Shown: piece by piece, positions 18,689 to 27,106 of the stretch
Layout of the letters: each line of letters begins with the position of its first letter
Position numbering within the stretch: position 1 is the stretch's first letter
Assembly: GCF_008764245.1 (NCBI RefSeq)
Contig: NZ_VTQV01000042.1
Location: 1 to 38,163, forward strand
Direction of reading: 5' to 3'
Length of the DNA stretch: 38,163 bases
Source of the DNA: Bacillus subtilis
Lineage (GTDB): Bacteria; Bacillota; Bacilli; Bacillales; Bacillaceae_C
Position numbers and translations under genes: made by a program
The notes under the pieces: generated by a model
Seen by the model: the letters and a program-made list of their open reading frames with translations, nothing else
Told to the model about the DNA's origin: nothing
The model's database searches: none

Positions 18689-18817
18689 TTACGCTCTTTT
18701 TGTGTGCTTTTCTTCCAATTTAGCTTCTATTTTTTCAATTGCTTTTGAATCGTTAATCAATGCTTGTTTATTTTCTTGTACAAGATCAGAAAAAGATTTT
18801 CTACGTATTTTTCTCAC
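18689..18817 (-). CDS. FbpB-like small basic protein
   Basis: A 42-residue gene with a GTG start, preceded by GGGAGTGAT. The product begins MRKIRRKSFSDLVQENKQAL and continues INDSKAIEKIEAKLEEKHTKRA. The SF-DLV-ENK-L--D---IEKIE pattern matches the family named for FbpB, a small basic protein that in B. subtilis helps the iron-sparing RNA FsrA. Here no Fur box is evident upstream, and the nearest genes are spore genes, so an iron role is only inferred from the family. Too short for many gene finders. Confidence 0.7.
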   Translation of the reverse strand: MRKIRRKSFSDLVQENKQALINDSKAIEKIEAKLEEKHTKRA

Positions 18818-18902
18818 TATGTATCACTCCCTCACGATTTCCTCTTATTACTATTTACAAAAAGGCGACTGACTAAACCAAATTTTCAAACTTTTGTTTT
18901 TT

Positions 18903-18946
18903 AAAGAAAACACTTTGTCTTAAAACTTTTGACAAAGTGCTTTCTT
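18903..18946 (-). terminator. Terminator after aconitase
   Basis: A stem of about 16 base pairs, AAAG-AAA-CACTTTGTC (18903-18919) against GACAAAGTGCTTTCTT (18931-18946), loop 11. It lies about 70 bases past the aconitase stop, after an additional GC-rich hairpin. Confidence 0.75.
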
Positions 18947-18972
18947 GTACGGGATGTACTGACTCCCGCGTT

Positions 18973-18989
18973 GCCCACAGGACGTGGGC
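18973..18989 (-). repeat. GC-rich hairpin in the aconitase 3' region
   Basis: GCCCAC and GTGGGC enclose a 5-base loop, within a stretch clearly richer in GC than the surrounding spacer. It lies between the aconitase stop and the terminator. It could stabilise the mRNA 3' end or be the relic of a dispersed intergenic repeat. Confidence 0.45.
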
Positions 18990-19014
18990 GATTTTCAGCG
19001 GAAAGATCCAACTA

Positions 19015-21732
19015 TTAAGCAAGTTTCCCGCGAAGAACAAGTTGTAAGATTCCTCCATTGCGGTAGTAGTCAATTTCTACTTCCGAATCAAAGCGAACCA
19101 TTGCTTCGAATTCCTTCTTCGTTCCATCTTCAGCTACGGCTGTTACTTTAATAATATCACGTGGTTTAACTGTTTCATCAACATGTACATTGATAACTTC
19201 TTTTCCAGTTAAGCCAAGAGTTTCGGCATTTTCGCCTTTTTTGAACTGGAGTGGTAATACACCCATCATAGCCAAATTCGAACGGTGAATTCTTTCAAAG
19301 CTTTCAGCAATTACTGTTTTAATTCCTAGAAGATTTGTCCCCTTGGCTGCCCAGTCACGAGAAGATCCCATACCATAGTCTTTCCCTGCAAGAATAACTA
19401 GGCCTGTGTCTTCTTCTTTATAACGCATGCATGCATCATAAATAGGCATGACTTCGTCTGTAGGCCAATAAGTCGTGAAACCGCCCTCTGTACCTGGAGC
19501 AATTTGATTGCGGATCCGAATATTAGCAAAAGTTCCGCGCATCATGACTTCATGGTTACCCCGACGAGAACCATAAGAGTTAAAGTCACGTGGTTTTACA
19601 CCTTTATCGATCAAATATTTTCCAGCTGGTGTATCTTTCCCAATCGCTCCAGCAGGAGAAATATGGTCCGTTGTCACGGAGTCCCCGAATTTTCCAACCA
19701 CTCGTAGACCAGTAAGTGGTTTTACTGTTTCTAAGCCATTTGACAAGTCCTCAAAGAAAGGTGGATTTTGAATATAGGTTGAATCATTATTCCATTTGTA
19801 CAATGGATCGTTACTTGTTTTAATTTCATTCCAACGCTTGTTATCATCAAAAACATGCTCATATTCTTTACGGAATAGTTCAGGTGTAACGGTGTTACGT
19901 ACAGTTTCAGCTATTTCCTCTTTTGAAGGCCAGATATCCTTCATGAACACATCGTTTCCATTTTTATCTTTTCCAAGCGGTTCATTATTTAGATCAATAT
20001 CGACCGTACCTGCAAGGGCATAAGCAACAACAAGTGGAGGTGAAGCTAAGTAGTTTCCTCGCACCAGTGGATGGATGCGCCCCTCAAAGTTCCGGTTACC
20101 TGAAAGAACAGAAGTAACCAGCAGATCATTATCCATAATGGCCTTTTCAATTTCCTCTTTCAAAGGCCCTGAGTTCCCAATACATGTTGTACATCCGTAA
20201 CCAACCAGGTCAAAACCTAGTTTAGAAAGAAACGGCATAAGTCCTGCATCACGCAAGTAACCTGTTACAACTTTTGAGCCCGGAGCAAGCGATGTTTTGA
20301 CATACTTCGGTACTTCTAAACCTTTTTCAACCGCTTTTTTCGCAAGTAGCCCGGCACCAAGCATAACGTAAGGGTTAGATGTATTTGTACAACTTGTAAT
20401 GGCTGCGATCGCTACTGCCCCTGTCTTCATCGTAGTTTCATCGCCGTTATTAAATTTAACCGTTGCTTCTTTATCTATTTCTTTTGCAGTCAAGCCAAAG
20501 CCTTGATTTCCAGCAGGAGCTTGAAGAGCAACTTCAAAAGAAGATTTCATTTTTGATAGTGGAATCAAATCCTGAGGACGTTTTGGACCAGAAAGATTCG
20601 CTTCGATTTCAGAGAGATCTAATTCTACGATATCTTTGTAAACTGGATCCTCTTTATCCACTGTAAAGAACATATCATTTTCTTTTAAATATGTTTCAAC
20701 TAGTTGGATTTGTTCTTCTGGACGACCAGTAAGACGTAAATAATTTAAAGTTTCATTATCTACCGGGAAAAATCCACATGTTGCACCATATTCTGGAGCC
20801 ATATTCGCAATCGTCGCGCGATCTGCTAATGGTAAACTTGCGACCCCAGGACCATAGAATTCAACAAATTTCCCTACAACGCCATGTGAACGAAGAACTT
20901 GTGTAACCTTTAAAGCCAAATCAGTCGCTGTTGCACCATTTGGTAACTCGCCCGTTAATTTAACTCCAACTACTTCTGGAATTGGAAAATAAGATGGTTG
21001 ACCAAGCATACCTGCTTCAGCTTCAATTCCACCTACACCCCATCCAAGCACACCTACACCATTAATCATGGTTGTATGGGAGTCTGTACCCACTAGCGTA
21101 TCTGGATACGCATCAAAGTCTCCGTCAGGAGTTTCAACAGCATGTACCACATTCGCTAAATACTCAAGGTTTACTTGGTGAACAATACCTGTAGCAGGTG
21201 GTACGGCACGGTAATTTTCAAATGCTTTTTGTGCCCAGCTTAAAAATTCATAACGTTCAGCATTTCTTTCGAATTCAAAATCCATATTTGTTTGCAATGC
21301 TTCTGGTGTTCCGTAAGAATCAACCTGTACAGAGTGGTCAATCACTAAGTCTACAGGGATTTCCGGATTAATCTTTTCAGCATCTCCGCCCATGTCAGAC
21401 ATTGCTTTTCTAAGGGAAGCAAGGTCAACTACGGCTGGAACTCCTGTAAAGTCCTGTAAAATAACACGAGATGGCTTAAATGGAACTTCTCCTGTCACTT
21501 CGCTATCTTCTGCCCATTTTGCTAAATCTTCAACATGTGATTGTTTGATCACCCGTCCATCCATTTGACGAAGTACGGACTCTAACAATACCTTAATCGA
21601 GTATGGCAGACGTCCTACTTTAGCTACACCTGCATCGTCTAAAGCCGATAATCGGTAATAATTATACCGTTTACCGTTCAACTCAAAGGAAGAACGCGCT
21701 TTAAAAACATCATTTTTCGATTGTTTTCCCAC
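19015..21732 (-). CDS. acnA: Aconitate hydratase
   Basis: Interconverts citrate and isocitrate in the TCA cycle; Bacillus aconitase (CitB) is also an RNA-binding regulator when its cluster is lost. It has 905 residues of the AcnA/IRP type. The 4Fe-4S ligands are Cys448 (SCTNTS), Cys514 and Cys517 (GCTTCIGN). Substrate-binding SRDWAAKG is present near the C-terminus. The start is GTG at 21732 with GGGGGT upstream. Downstream lie tlp and sspN, as in B. subtilis, but yneN is missing between them. A likely CcpC-type site covers the promoter. Confidence 0.96.
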   Translation of the reverse strand: MGKQSKNDVFKARSSFELNGKRYNYYRLSALDDAGVAKVGRLPYSIKVLLESVLRQMDGRVIKQSHVEDLAKWAEDSEVTGEVPFKPSRVILQDFTGVPAVVDLASLRKAMSDMGGDAEKINPEIPVDLVIDHSVQVDSYGTPEALQTNMDFEFERNAERYEFLSWAQKAFENYRAVPPATGIVHQVNLEYLANVVHAVETPDGDFDAYPDTLVGTDSHTTMINGVGVLGWGVGGIEAEAGMLGQPSYFPIPEVVGVKLTGELPNGATATDLALKVTQVLRSHGVVGKFVEFYGPGVASLPLADRATIANMAPEYGATCGFFPVDNETLNYLRLTGRPEEQIQLVETYLKENDMFFTVDKEDPVYKDIVELDLSEIEANLSGPKRPQDLIPLSKMKSSFEVALQAPAGNQGFGLTAKEIDKEATVKFNNGDETTMKTGAVAIAAITSCTNTSNPYVMLGAGLLAKKAVEKGLEVPKYVKTSLAPGSKVVTGYLRDAGLMPFLSKLGFDLVGYGCTTCIGNSGPLKEEIEKAIMDNDLLVTSVLSGNRNFEGRIHPLVRGNYLASPPLVVAYALAGTVDIDLNNEPLGKDKNGNDVFMKDIWPSKEEIAETVRNTVTPELFRKEYEHVFDDNKRWNEIKTSNDPLYKWNNDSTYIQNPPFFEDLSNGLETVKPLTGLRVVGKFGDSVTTDHISPAGAIGKDTPAGKYLIDKGVKPRDFNSYGSRRGNHEVMMRGTFANIRIRNQIAPGTEGGFTTYWPTDEVMPIYDACMRYKEEDTGLVILAGKDYGMGSSRDWAAKGTNLLGIKTVIAESFERIHRSNLAMMGVLPLQFKKGENAETLGLTGKEVINVHVDETVKPRDIIKVTAVAEDGTKKEFEAMVRFDSEVEIDYYRNGGILQLVLRGKLA

Positions 21733-22142
21733 AAGAATACCCCCATTTCCAAATTCACCAAACCTACTTGTTCTAAATAGGCTTAAAACCGCTAATTTCT
21801 CCTCAATATTATCTTATAATAATTATTGTTATAAGTAAATATTAAGAAAGTTATGGTTTTCAATAAATAAAACTTATGGCCTTATAAAAGAATCCAAAAT
21901 CCAAGCCACTGTCCATCATATCAAAAAAAAGTAGGGATTGGAATAAAAATGATTTTTTGGAGAATACTATAAATTTAATATTAATCGAAGTAAACCCGAC
22001 AACGAACATTGAGCTTTATTATTGTTTATTCCTTAATGAACATTATTTTCCAAATTCCTCCAATATGTTTATCCTCAACCTTTTCGGTCATAATAAAAAC
22101 AAGTTCGTAAGTTTAATTAACATTCCAAAGGAGATGAATATA
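21733..22142. other. aconitase-GlsB intergenic region
   Basis: This 410-base gap holds the aconitase promoter region in its left part and the ribosome site of the GlsB-like gene at its right end. In between I see only AT-rich sequence. In B. subtilis sspO, sspP and cotM diverge from citB here; no SspO-like reading frame is present. A weak SigB-like pair (GTTTAT at 22067-22072, 13 bases, GGTCAT) precedes the GlsB-like gene, but its -10 is poor. Confidence 0.5.
21811..21839 (-). promoter_or_regulatory. Aconitase promoter with CcpC-like dyad
   Basis: On the minus strand TTTACT (21834-21839), 17 bases, TAAGAT (21811-21816) is the best sigma-A candidate. A dyad CTTAT...ATAAG (21813-21835) overlaps it. 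CcpC, the citrate-responsive repressor, recognises ATAAG-type half-sites at the citB promoter in B. subtilis. The half-site spacing here differs from the published form as I remember it, so the site is tentative. Confidence 0.4.
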
Positions 22143-22412
22143 ATGAGCTTTCTTTTATATCTAATCATTGGTGGGATAATTGGCTGGATTGCAAGTTTAA
22201 TTCTCGGAAAGAATATCCCTGGTGGGATCATTGGAAATATAATCGCCGGGATTATTGGGGCTTGGATCGGTGGAGCTTTGTTTGGAGACTGGGGACCACA
22301 GATAGCCGGAATGGCGATTGTACCTGCCTTAATTGGATCATTGATTCTTGTCTTTATTGTGAGCTTAATTCTTGGAGCTGTTTCTAGAGGAAGAGACAGA
22401 GACAATGCCTAA
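22143..22412 (+). CDS. GlsB/YeaQ/YmgE-family membrane protein
   Basis: An 89-residue membrane protein with three hydrophobic segments and the glycine-rich pattern of the family: LIIGGIIGWIASLILGKNIPGGIIGNIIAGIIGAWIGGALFGDWGP. These proteins are often stress-induced; their molecular role is unknown. The frame is open further upstream, and an ATG at 22134 overlaps the AAAGGAG site, so the ATG at 22143 is chosen. It is followed by its own terminator. Confidence 0.85.
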   Translation: MSFLLYLIIGGIIGWIASLILGKNIPGGIIGNIIAGIIGAWIGGALFGDWGPQIAGMAIVPALIGSLILVFIVSLILGAVSRGRDRDNA

Positions 22413-22420
22413 TCAGATTA

Positions 22421-22449
22421 AAAACCGGGAGAATAAACTCCCGGTTCTT
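22421..22449. terminator. Bidirectional terminator
   Basis: AACCGGGAG (22423-22431) and CTCCCGGTT (22438-22446) enclose a 6-base loop, with A-rich and T-rich flanks. It lies between the ends of the converging GlsB-like and transglycosylase genes and probably serves both. Confidence 0.85.
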
Positions 22450-23100
22450 TTAAGGTTTAATGTCATCTTCGGTATGATATTTTTCCTTATATAAATTCAT
22501 GTAGTAAAGGACATCGTCTACATATTGATCACTATGATTATAAGTAAAGATCGCTTTTTCAAATTCTCCCTCTGCAGCACCTGAATGGGCTAAAAAATTA
22601 GCCGCACTAAAAATAGCATCTTCTACATCCCAAGGATCGGCTTTCCCATCACCATTCGCATCTATTCCATAACCATTGTACTTTTTTATAATGTTTGGAT
22701 CTACTTTGTCTTTTTCTGGAATATCTCCCTCTCCTAGACCATCACAACTCGGATGACTCCACCCGACAAACGTACATGGCATAAACTGCATTGGGCCTTC
22801 CGCTCCTGCAGGTGATAACATAGGGTCCATAGTCGAAAAAATTGTTTCTACTCGATGATGAGCAGCTAATAAATACCAGGGCACCCCGAATTCTTGCTCG
22901 GCCGCTTTATAAATCGGAATAAATTCTTCTGGTATAAGTGGTTGCTCAGATCCTTGGTTATTTTCACTATATAAATGACCAATATAAAAAATTACACCCG
23001 TAATTAGAATGATAGGGAGCAGGACAACCATTAACACAATTCTTCTTCTGATTGATTGCTTCGTCTTTTTTGTCTTTTTATTTTTATACACTTTATTCAA
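22450..23100 (-). CDS. Membrane-anchored lytic transglycosylase
   Basis: A 216-residue protein: basic N-terminus, one membrane segment (about 21-41), then an SLT-type catalytic domain outside the cell. The likely catalytic Glu is 85 in HHRVETIF, followed by AGAEGPMQFMPCTFVGWSH. A DANGDGKADPWD loop near residue 150 looks like a calcium-binding site, and DAIFSAANFLA closes the fold. It probably cleaves peptidoglycan glycan strands. The frame opens at 23166, but AAGGAG lies 9 bases before a TTG at 23100, which I take as the start. Which process it serves (growth, sporulation, germination) cannot be told from the sequence. Confidence 0.82.
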   Translation of the reverse strand: MNKVYKNKKTKKTKQSIRRRIVLMVVLLPIILITGVIFYIGHLYSENNQGSEQPLIPEEFIPIYKAAEQEFGVPWYLLAAHHRVETIFSTMDPMLSPAGAEGPMQFMPCTFVGWSHPSCDGLGEGDIPEKDKVDPNIIKKYNGYGIDANGDGKADPWDVEDAIFSAANFLAHSGAAEGEFEKAIFTYNHSDQYVDDVLYYMNLYKEKYHTEDDIKP

Positions 23101-23289
23101 CCACGTATTCTCCTTAACATCGTACGTAATTTGGTGGAAATAAAAACATGTCAACATTCGGGGCAATGGGATTTACTATTTGTTTAAAAGCCTGCTTTTT
23201 GTCTACCCAAAAACATTTATAAAAAGAACTTATTTTACTCTAAACAAAGTGATTCAAAAAAGCAATTTTTTTAAATATCCCTTTACGAA

Positions 23290-23328
23290 AAAATAGACCC
23301 TCTTCATGTATGAAGAAAAGTCTATTTT
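23290..23328 (-). terminator. Terminator after the YflT-like gene
   Basis: AAAATAGAC pairs with GTCTATTTT around an inner TCTTCAT/ATGAAGA stem. It begins about 26 bases past the YflT-like stop on the minus strand. Confidence 0.75.
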
Positions 23329-23353
23329 GTGATCTTAAAAAATCTTACTTCCT

Positions 23354-23758
23354 TTACTCCTTTAATAAAAGGAGAATTTTCCCACGATCGAGTTCTTCAA
23401 TATACTCATCTGGGAGGTTATTTCCCCAATCATACGTAGATCCTTCCTGGAGCCCCGTAACGATCGGTCCTATAGCTAATACTCCAGCGCCGGATGTCCA
23501 TCCTGTTCCTGTGCCAGTCCCAGTTGGAATTCCGGCTGCCGTACCAGCACCAGCTAAAAATCCACTTAAAAAACCAAATGGCCCACTTGAGCTTTCATCA
23601 TCTACATCCATTTTATCCGTTAAATATTCCGTTTTTTTGTCATCCCTAGCCAGCACGGAAAAATTGCTCCTCTTTACACCTTTTTCTTCATATTTCTTTA
23701 TTTCTTCAATCACTTCATTTTCACTGTCAAAAACACCCACTACTTTAGAAGTGTCCAT
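23354..23758 (-). CDS. General stress protein, YflT-like
   Basis: A 134-residue protein. The N-terminal half (VVGVFDSENEVIEEIKKYEEKGVKRSNFSVLARD) is the YflT/DUF1269-like alpha-beta domain found in general stress proteins. The middle is a glycine-rich, weakly hydrophobic stretch (about 60-100), and the end reads EYIEELDRGKILLLL. Molecular role unknown. The start at 23758 has GGAGG upstream. A SigB-type promoter lies only about 25 bases further upstream, which supports induction by general stress. Confidence 0.8.
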   Translation of the reverse strand: MDTSKVVGVFDSENEVIEEIKKYEEKGVKRSNFSVLARDDKKTEYLTDKMDVDDESSSGPFGFLSGFLAGAGTAAGIPTGTGTGTGWTSGAGVLAIGPIVTGLQEGSTYDWGNNLPDEYIEELDRGKILLLLKE

Positions 23759-23783
23759 ATGATTAGCCTCCTTTTTTTCTAGA

Positions 23784-23809
23784 ATACCCATAGAATCTAT
23801 AAATGAAAC
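23784..23809 (-). promoter_or_regulatory. SigB-type promoter of the YflT-like gene
   Basis: GTTTCA (23804-23809), 14 bases, GGGTAT (23784-23789) on the minus strand. The general-stress consensus is GTTTAA, 12-15 bases, GGGTAT, so only one base differs. The expected start of transcription leaves a leader of about 20 bases, just enough for the ribosome site. Confidence 0.62.
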
Positions 23810-23810
23810 A

Positions 23811-23856
23811 AAAAAGACTGTCTAAAAGTGAAGTAGGAATTACTTTTAGACAGTCT
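23811..23856 (-). terminator. Terminator after the LysM/3D protein gene
   Basis: A perfect 14-base stem GACTGTCTAAAAGT (23816-23829) with its complement at 23842-23855, followed on the minus strand by TTTTTTG. It begins 7 bases beyond the stop. It abuts the SigB promoter of the next gene. Confidence 0.85.
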
Positions 23857-23862
23857 AATTAT

Positions 23863-24633
23863 TTAATCAAGAACTTTTATTTTTACAGAGCGGACACCAA
23901 ATTTAGTGGCATCTGCTTTAGCTGGCATAAATATATCGATCTTATTTCCTTTAATAGCTCCCCCGGTATCACCTGCCACAGCAGTACCATATCCTTCAAC
24001 ATGTACTTTTGAACCCAATGGAATGACCTTTGGATCAACGGCGATGACTTTTTGATCTGGGTTTTTCTTAAGATCAATTCCTGTTGCAGTCACACCTGAG
24101 CAACCATTACAAGAAGCTGTATAGGCTGTGGCTGTAACTGTCATTTCTTTTCCAGCAGGCTCGTTATCAGTCTGCACCGGTTCAGCTTTCGTTTGTTCAA
24201 CTTTTTGGGATTGAGCGGGAACAGCCTTTGGTTCTTTTTGTTGTGGCTGATTATTTTCGACCACCTTATTATTCACTTGGATATGAAGTTCTTGTCCGGG
24301 ATGAATCGTATCTCCATCAAGTTCATTCCACTCTTTTAATTGCTTAATCGTTACATTATAGGTACGGGAAATATCCCAAAGAGAATCTCCAGCTTCTACT
24401 TTATATATTTCTTCTGCTCCTTGAGCATCTAGTGCTAATGTTTGATTAGGTAGAATGATGTCGGATGATAAATTATTTAGCTCTTTTAAGTGGTCGACTG
24501 TTGTCCCTTCATTATGTGATATACTCCATAAGCTGTCACCTTCTTGGACCTCGTATGTAGCCGCTGAAACATTGTTTACCCCAATACCTGTAACAGTAAT
24601 GGCGGCTGCCATGGCGATTAAAGACTTTTTCAT
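23863..24633 (-). CDS. LysM and 3D domain cell-wall protein, YocH-like
   Basis: A 256-residue secreted protein: signal peptide 1-25, LysM repeats about 27-68 and 76-119 (both with EGDSLW or AGDSLW cores), a Gln/Pro/Lys linker 120-163, and a C-terminal 3D domain with Asp200, Asp222 and Asp233. The LysM repeats hold it to peptidoglycan; the 3D domain resembles lytic transglycosylases of the MltA barrel type. In B. subtilis the similar YocH is controlled by the WalRK cell-wall system, and a WalR-type box is present here. AAGGAGG precedes the ATG. Confidence 0.88.
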   Translation of the reverse strand: MKKSLIAMAAAITVTGIGVNNVSAATYEVQEGDSLWSISHNEGTTVDHLKELNNLSSDIILPNQTLALDAQGAEEIYKVEAGDSLWDISRTYNVTIKQLKEWNELDGDTIHPGQELHIQVNNKVVENNQPQQKEPKAVPAQSQKVEQTKAEPVQTDNEPAGKEMTVTATAYTASCNGCSGVTATGIDLKKNPDQKVIAVDPKVIPLGSKVHVEGYGTAVAGDTGGAIKGNKIDIFMPAKADATKFGVRSVKIKVLD

Positions 24634-24690
24634 ATTTATATCCTCCTTTTTGTTAGCCCCAATTGAACTAACATGTCTTATCCTAACAGA

Positions 24691-24712
24691 GGATTATAAC
24701 AAGCCAGTAACA
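24691..24712 (-). promoter_or_regulatory. WalR box and -10 of the LysM/3D gene
   Basis: On the minus strand TGTTACTGGCTTGTTAT (24696-24712) is an exact match to the WalR pattern TGTWAH-N5-TGTWAH. A TATAAT -10 overlaps its last bases, and no good -35 is visible, which fits an activator-dependent promoter. Confidence 0.65.
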
Positions 24713-24758
24713 AAGCAATGTTCATTTCTTTACAATCCTATTTCAGGGCCTGAAATCT

Positions 24759-24783
24759 GTTTATCACGTTAAAACACTGGTAT
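24759..24783 (+). promoter_or_regulatory. Possible SigB-type promoter of the small membrane protein
   Basis: GTTTAT (24759-24764), 13 bases, TGGTAT (24778-24783): each hexamer differs from the SigB consensus by one base. The leader to the ATG at 24894 would be about 100 bases. Tentative. Confidence 0.3.
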
Positions 24784-24893
24784 GGCATTCATCATCGATG
24801 AGTATAGTCCATCCCTTGTTTGCCGCCCAAACGATTTTTGCGCCGACACAAACCAATCCATTCGAACGTAAAATAGGATAAGGAGGGATCATC

Positions 24894-25109
24894 ATGACGT
24901 TACTCGAAAGCAAAATCCCTATATATTTTGCTAGTATATTAGCTGGATTTGCTGTAATCGGTTTATTGTTTATCCCGAATGTATCAGACATGCTTGGGCC
25001 CGTAGCGGATATCCTAATGACCATGTCAATAATAATTGTTCTACTATTCGCAGCAGCTATTATTTTAAAAGGTCTATTCACCTTATTCAGTTCTTTTATT
25101 AAACAGTAA
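24894..25109 (+). CDS. Small membrane protein of unknown function
   Basis: A 71-residue protein with two hydrophobic segments (about 9-28 and 41-64) joined by the short loop PNVSDMLGPVAD, ending FSSFIKQ. AAGGAGGGATC lies before the ATG, and a strong terminator follows, so this is a real monocistronic gene. I do not recognise the family. It sits among envelope-stress genes. Confidence 0.72.
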   Translation: MTLLESKIPIYFASILAGFAVIGLLFIPNVSDMLGPVADILMTMSIIIVLLFAAAIILKGLFTLFSSFIKQ

Positions 25110-25136
25110 CCAATGAAATATTAAAAGAGAAAATTT

Positions 25137-25184
25137 AAAATCCGCCTTGCATCTATTTTCTAAATGCAAAGCGGATTTTCTTTT
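25137..25184 (+). terminator. Terminator after the small membrane protein
   Basis: AAAATCCGC-TTGCAT pairs with ATGCAA-GCGGATTTT, followed by CTTTT. Confidence 0.82.
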
Positions 25185-25236
25185 ATTGGCTGATCAAGTA
25201 TAATTAAGAATTTATTTCAACAAACAATCTAAGTGC

Positions 25237-25266
25237 TTGTTTTTATAATTTTATATTCGCTATAAT
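25237..25266 (+). promoter_or_regulatory. Promoter of the yneK-like gene
   Basis: TTGTTT (25237-25242), 18 bases, TATAAT (25261-25266), about 40 bases before the start codon. A standard sigma-A promoter. Confidence 0.55.
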
Positions 25267-25308
25267 TAGTAGAATGATGTACGCTATGGGCTAGTAAGGG
25301 GTGAAAAC

Positions 25309-25734
25309 ATGCTTCACGGTTGGTTTTTATGGTTTATACTATTCTGGGTTGTTTTCCTTATCACTTTTATGGGGATAGGTGGATTTTTTATGTTTAGAAA
25401 GTTCCTTAAGCGTTTGCCTAAGGAAGACGGAAAATCAGACCTAGATTGGGAAGAATACTTCGTTAAAAAAACGAAAAAATTATGGACACCTGATAAAATG
25501 GCTCTGCTTGATGAATTAGTCAGTCCTGTACCCGAGTTATTTCGCGATGTGGCTAGACAAAAAATTGCTGGGAAAATCGGGGAATTGGCTTTACAAGAAA
25601 AGGTGAAAAAGATCGATTTAGATGTAATAATAAGAGGCTATATCCTCGCTACTCCTAAACGTGACCATAAATTTTTGAGAAAAAAGTTAGAGGAATTAAA
25701 TATTGATATTACTCCTTATGAACATCTTTTTTAG
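25309..25734 (+). CDS. yneK: YneK-like membrane protein (DUF2621)
   Basis: A 141-residue protein: one N-terminal membrane helix (about 5-30, LHGWFLWFILFWVVFLITFMGIGGFFMF), then a soluble domain with DLDWEEYFVKKTKKLWTPDKMALLDELVSPVPELFRDVARQKIAGKIGELA. This matches YneK, a conserved Bacillus protein of unknown function. The gene lies next to ccdA, converging on it, as in B. subtilis, except that yneI and yneJ are absent. AAGGGGTG precedes the ATG. Confidence 0.85.
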   Translation: MLHGWFLWFILFWVVFLITFMGIGGFFMFRKFLKRLPKEDGKSDLDWEEYFVKKTKKLWTPDKMALLDELVSPVPELFRDVARQKIAGKIGELALQEKVKKIDLDVIIRGYILATPKRDHKFLRKKLEELNIDITPYEHLF

Positions 25735-25760
25735 AGCAGTTTGTTCTTCGAGGAAACAGA

Positions 25761-25802
25761 AAAAATAGGTTTGAATCAAAATTTGGTTCAAACCTATTTT
25801 TT
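25761..25802. terminator. Bidirectional terminator between yneK and ccdA
   Basis: AAAAATAGGTTTGAA pairs with TTCAAACCTATTTTTT over an 11-base loop. It ends the plus-strand yneK-like gene and, on the other strand, ccdA, whose stop is 7 bases away. Confidence 0.85.
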
Positions 25803-25808
25803 ATACAA

Positions 25809-26519
25809 TTAAAAACCTACAAAATCACCGAAAAGCAATTGAAACAGTCCTGTTATATAGGTCAAGCCATCAAAGAAAAGTAAGATTCCAACTAAAATCA
25901 TGATAATCCCGCCGATTTTCATGATTTTTACATTATGTTTTCGAATCCAATTCATTCGACCAATAAAAAACGATAGGACGAAGAAAGGAATCGCAAAGCC
26001 TAATGTATAGGCGATCATATAAATGACGCCTGCTCCTGGATTCGAAGCGATCAAGCCTAATACGATCATAAGAATGGGACCAGTACAAGGTGTCCAGCCA
26101 GCCGCAAACGCCATTCCAATCAAGGAGGAACCAAGATAACCTGCTGGCCGATTTTTAAATTCAAATCGTTTTTCCTTCATCATAAAATCAAAAGAAATGA
26201 CGCCTGTGATTACCAAACCAAAAAAAACAATAAAAATGGCTCCAATTTGTCTAATCAAGTCCTTGTATTGCATAAATAAATCCCCTATAAGGGTCGAACT
26301 GAAACCTAAGACAATGAAAATAACGGAAAAGCCTAACAAGAAAAAAAGCGTATGTAACATACTTCGGCGCTTAAACATCGCATTTTCACTTTTTATTTCA
26401 CTGACAGACATTCCTGTAATATACGATAAAAAAGCAGGATATAAAGGTAGACAGCATGGCGAAATAAAGCTCAAAAAACCTGCCCCAAAAGCAAGGAATA
26501 AATTAATATCACCAGACAT
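25809..26519 (-). CDS. ccdA: Cytochrome c biogenesis protein CcdA
   Basis: A 236-residue membrane protein with six predicted helices. It moves reducing power from cytoplasmic thioredoxin across the membrane to partners outside, needed for cytochrome c maturation and, in B. subtilis, for spore (StoA) functions. The redox cysteines are in SPCCLPLYP (Cys22/Cys23) and in the symmetrical WTPCTGP. The start [18 protein letters not shown] is chosen at 26519 over 26528 by ribosome-site spacing and similarity. The usual neighbour ccdC (yneJ) is not next to it. Confidence 0.93.
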   Translation of the reverse strand: MSGDINLFLAFGAGFLSFISPCCLPLYPAFLSYITGMSVSEIKSENAMFKRRSMLHTLFFLLGFSVIFIVLGFSSTLIGDLFMQYKDLIRQIGAIFIVFFGLVITGVISFDFMMKEKRFEFKNRPAGYLGSSLIGMAFAAGWTPCTGPILMIVLGLIASNPGAGVIYMIAYTLGFAIPFFVLSFFIGRMNWIRKHNVKIMKIGGIIMILVGILLFFDGLTYITGLFQLLFGDFVGF

Positions 26520-26812
26520 AGCATGCAACTCCCATTTGAATTTGATTCCATTCTACCAAATAATCCGTCCCATAGGCATCAAGATGCTGTGAACAATATG
26601 TCAAAAAGGCTATTCGTTACAAAATAATGAACATATAGCTGACTCGTGGATGGTTAAGATGATGAAACCAAAACCCCATAAAAACATGAAAAACCACTCC
26701 TTCTGCTTGATTTTTCTGTCAGAAAAAGTGGTTTGAGAAAAATTAACCAAACGGTTATTTTGAAGTGAATGAATAAATTCCTAAAGTGTTAGAAACGTTG
26801 TTGTATTACCGT
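26520..26812. other. ccdA-yneF intergenic region with hairpin
   Basis: No gene is visible. A hairpin at 26691-26734 (AAACCACT with AGTGGTTT and an inner TTCTG/CAGAA stem) is followed on the minus strand by TTTTTCATGTTTTT and probably terminates yneF transcription. In B. subtilis yneI and yneJ are near ccdA; neither is in this window. Confidence 0.55.
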
Positions 26813-27031
26813 TTACTTATCCATCTGCTTATTCATCGCATTCATCATTTGATTGATTTTCTTTTGCGAAGGTTTCATTCCCATCTGCATCATCATCATT
26901 TTTAACATTTGCTCATTGATTGGTGGATTTTTCTTTAAATAATCCATCATATATTTTCGGGCTATGAAAAACCCGAGGGCTAGTCCTCCCAATAGGCATA
27001 AGAAGCCCGTTAGCACAAATTGCCACCACAT
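26813..27031 (-). CDS. yneF: YneF-like membrane protein (UPF0154)
   Basis: A 72-residue protein: one N-terminal membrane helix ([27 protein letters not shown]), then a Met-rich cytoplasmic tail with [29 protein letters not shown], the signature of the UPF0154 family. Function unknown. The frame opens at 27091, but AAGGAGG lies 6 bases before the ATG at 27031. It follows sirA, as in B. subtilis. Confidence 0.88.
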   Translation of the reverse strand: MWWQFVLTGFLCLLGGLALGFFIARKYMMDYLKKNPPINEQMLKMMMMQMGMKPSQKKINQMMNAMNKQMDK

Positions 27032-27106
27032 ATGTGATCCTCCTTCAAGTTGTCTATCATTCAGTTTACTAAATCCTTGAATATTATACAATAATGGCCA
27101 ACTATT

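Noticed and set aside
18873-19073. 66-codon minus-strand frame at the end of aconitase
   Set aside because: It runs through the aconitase 3' end in another frame and into its terminator; there is no ribosome site.
22067-22091. SigB promoter before the GlsB-like gene
   Set aside because: The -10 GGTCAT differs from GGGTAT at two positions; kept only as a remark in the intergenic entry.
23310-23762. 150-codon plus-strand frame opposite the YflT-like gene
   Set aside because: It is a shadow of the glycine-rich stretch, which reads as Pro/Val repeats on the other strand.
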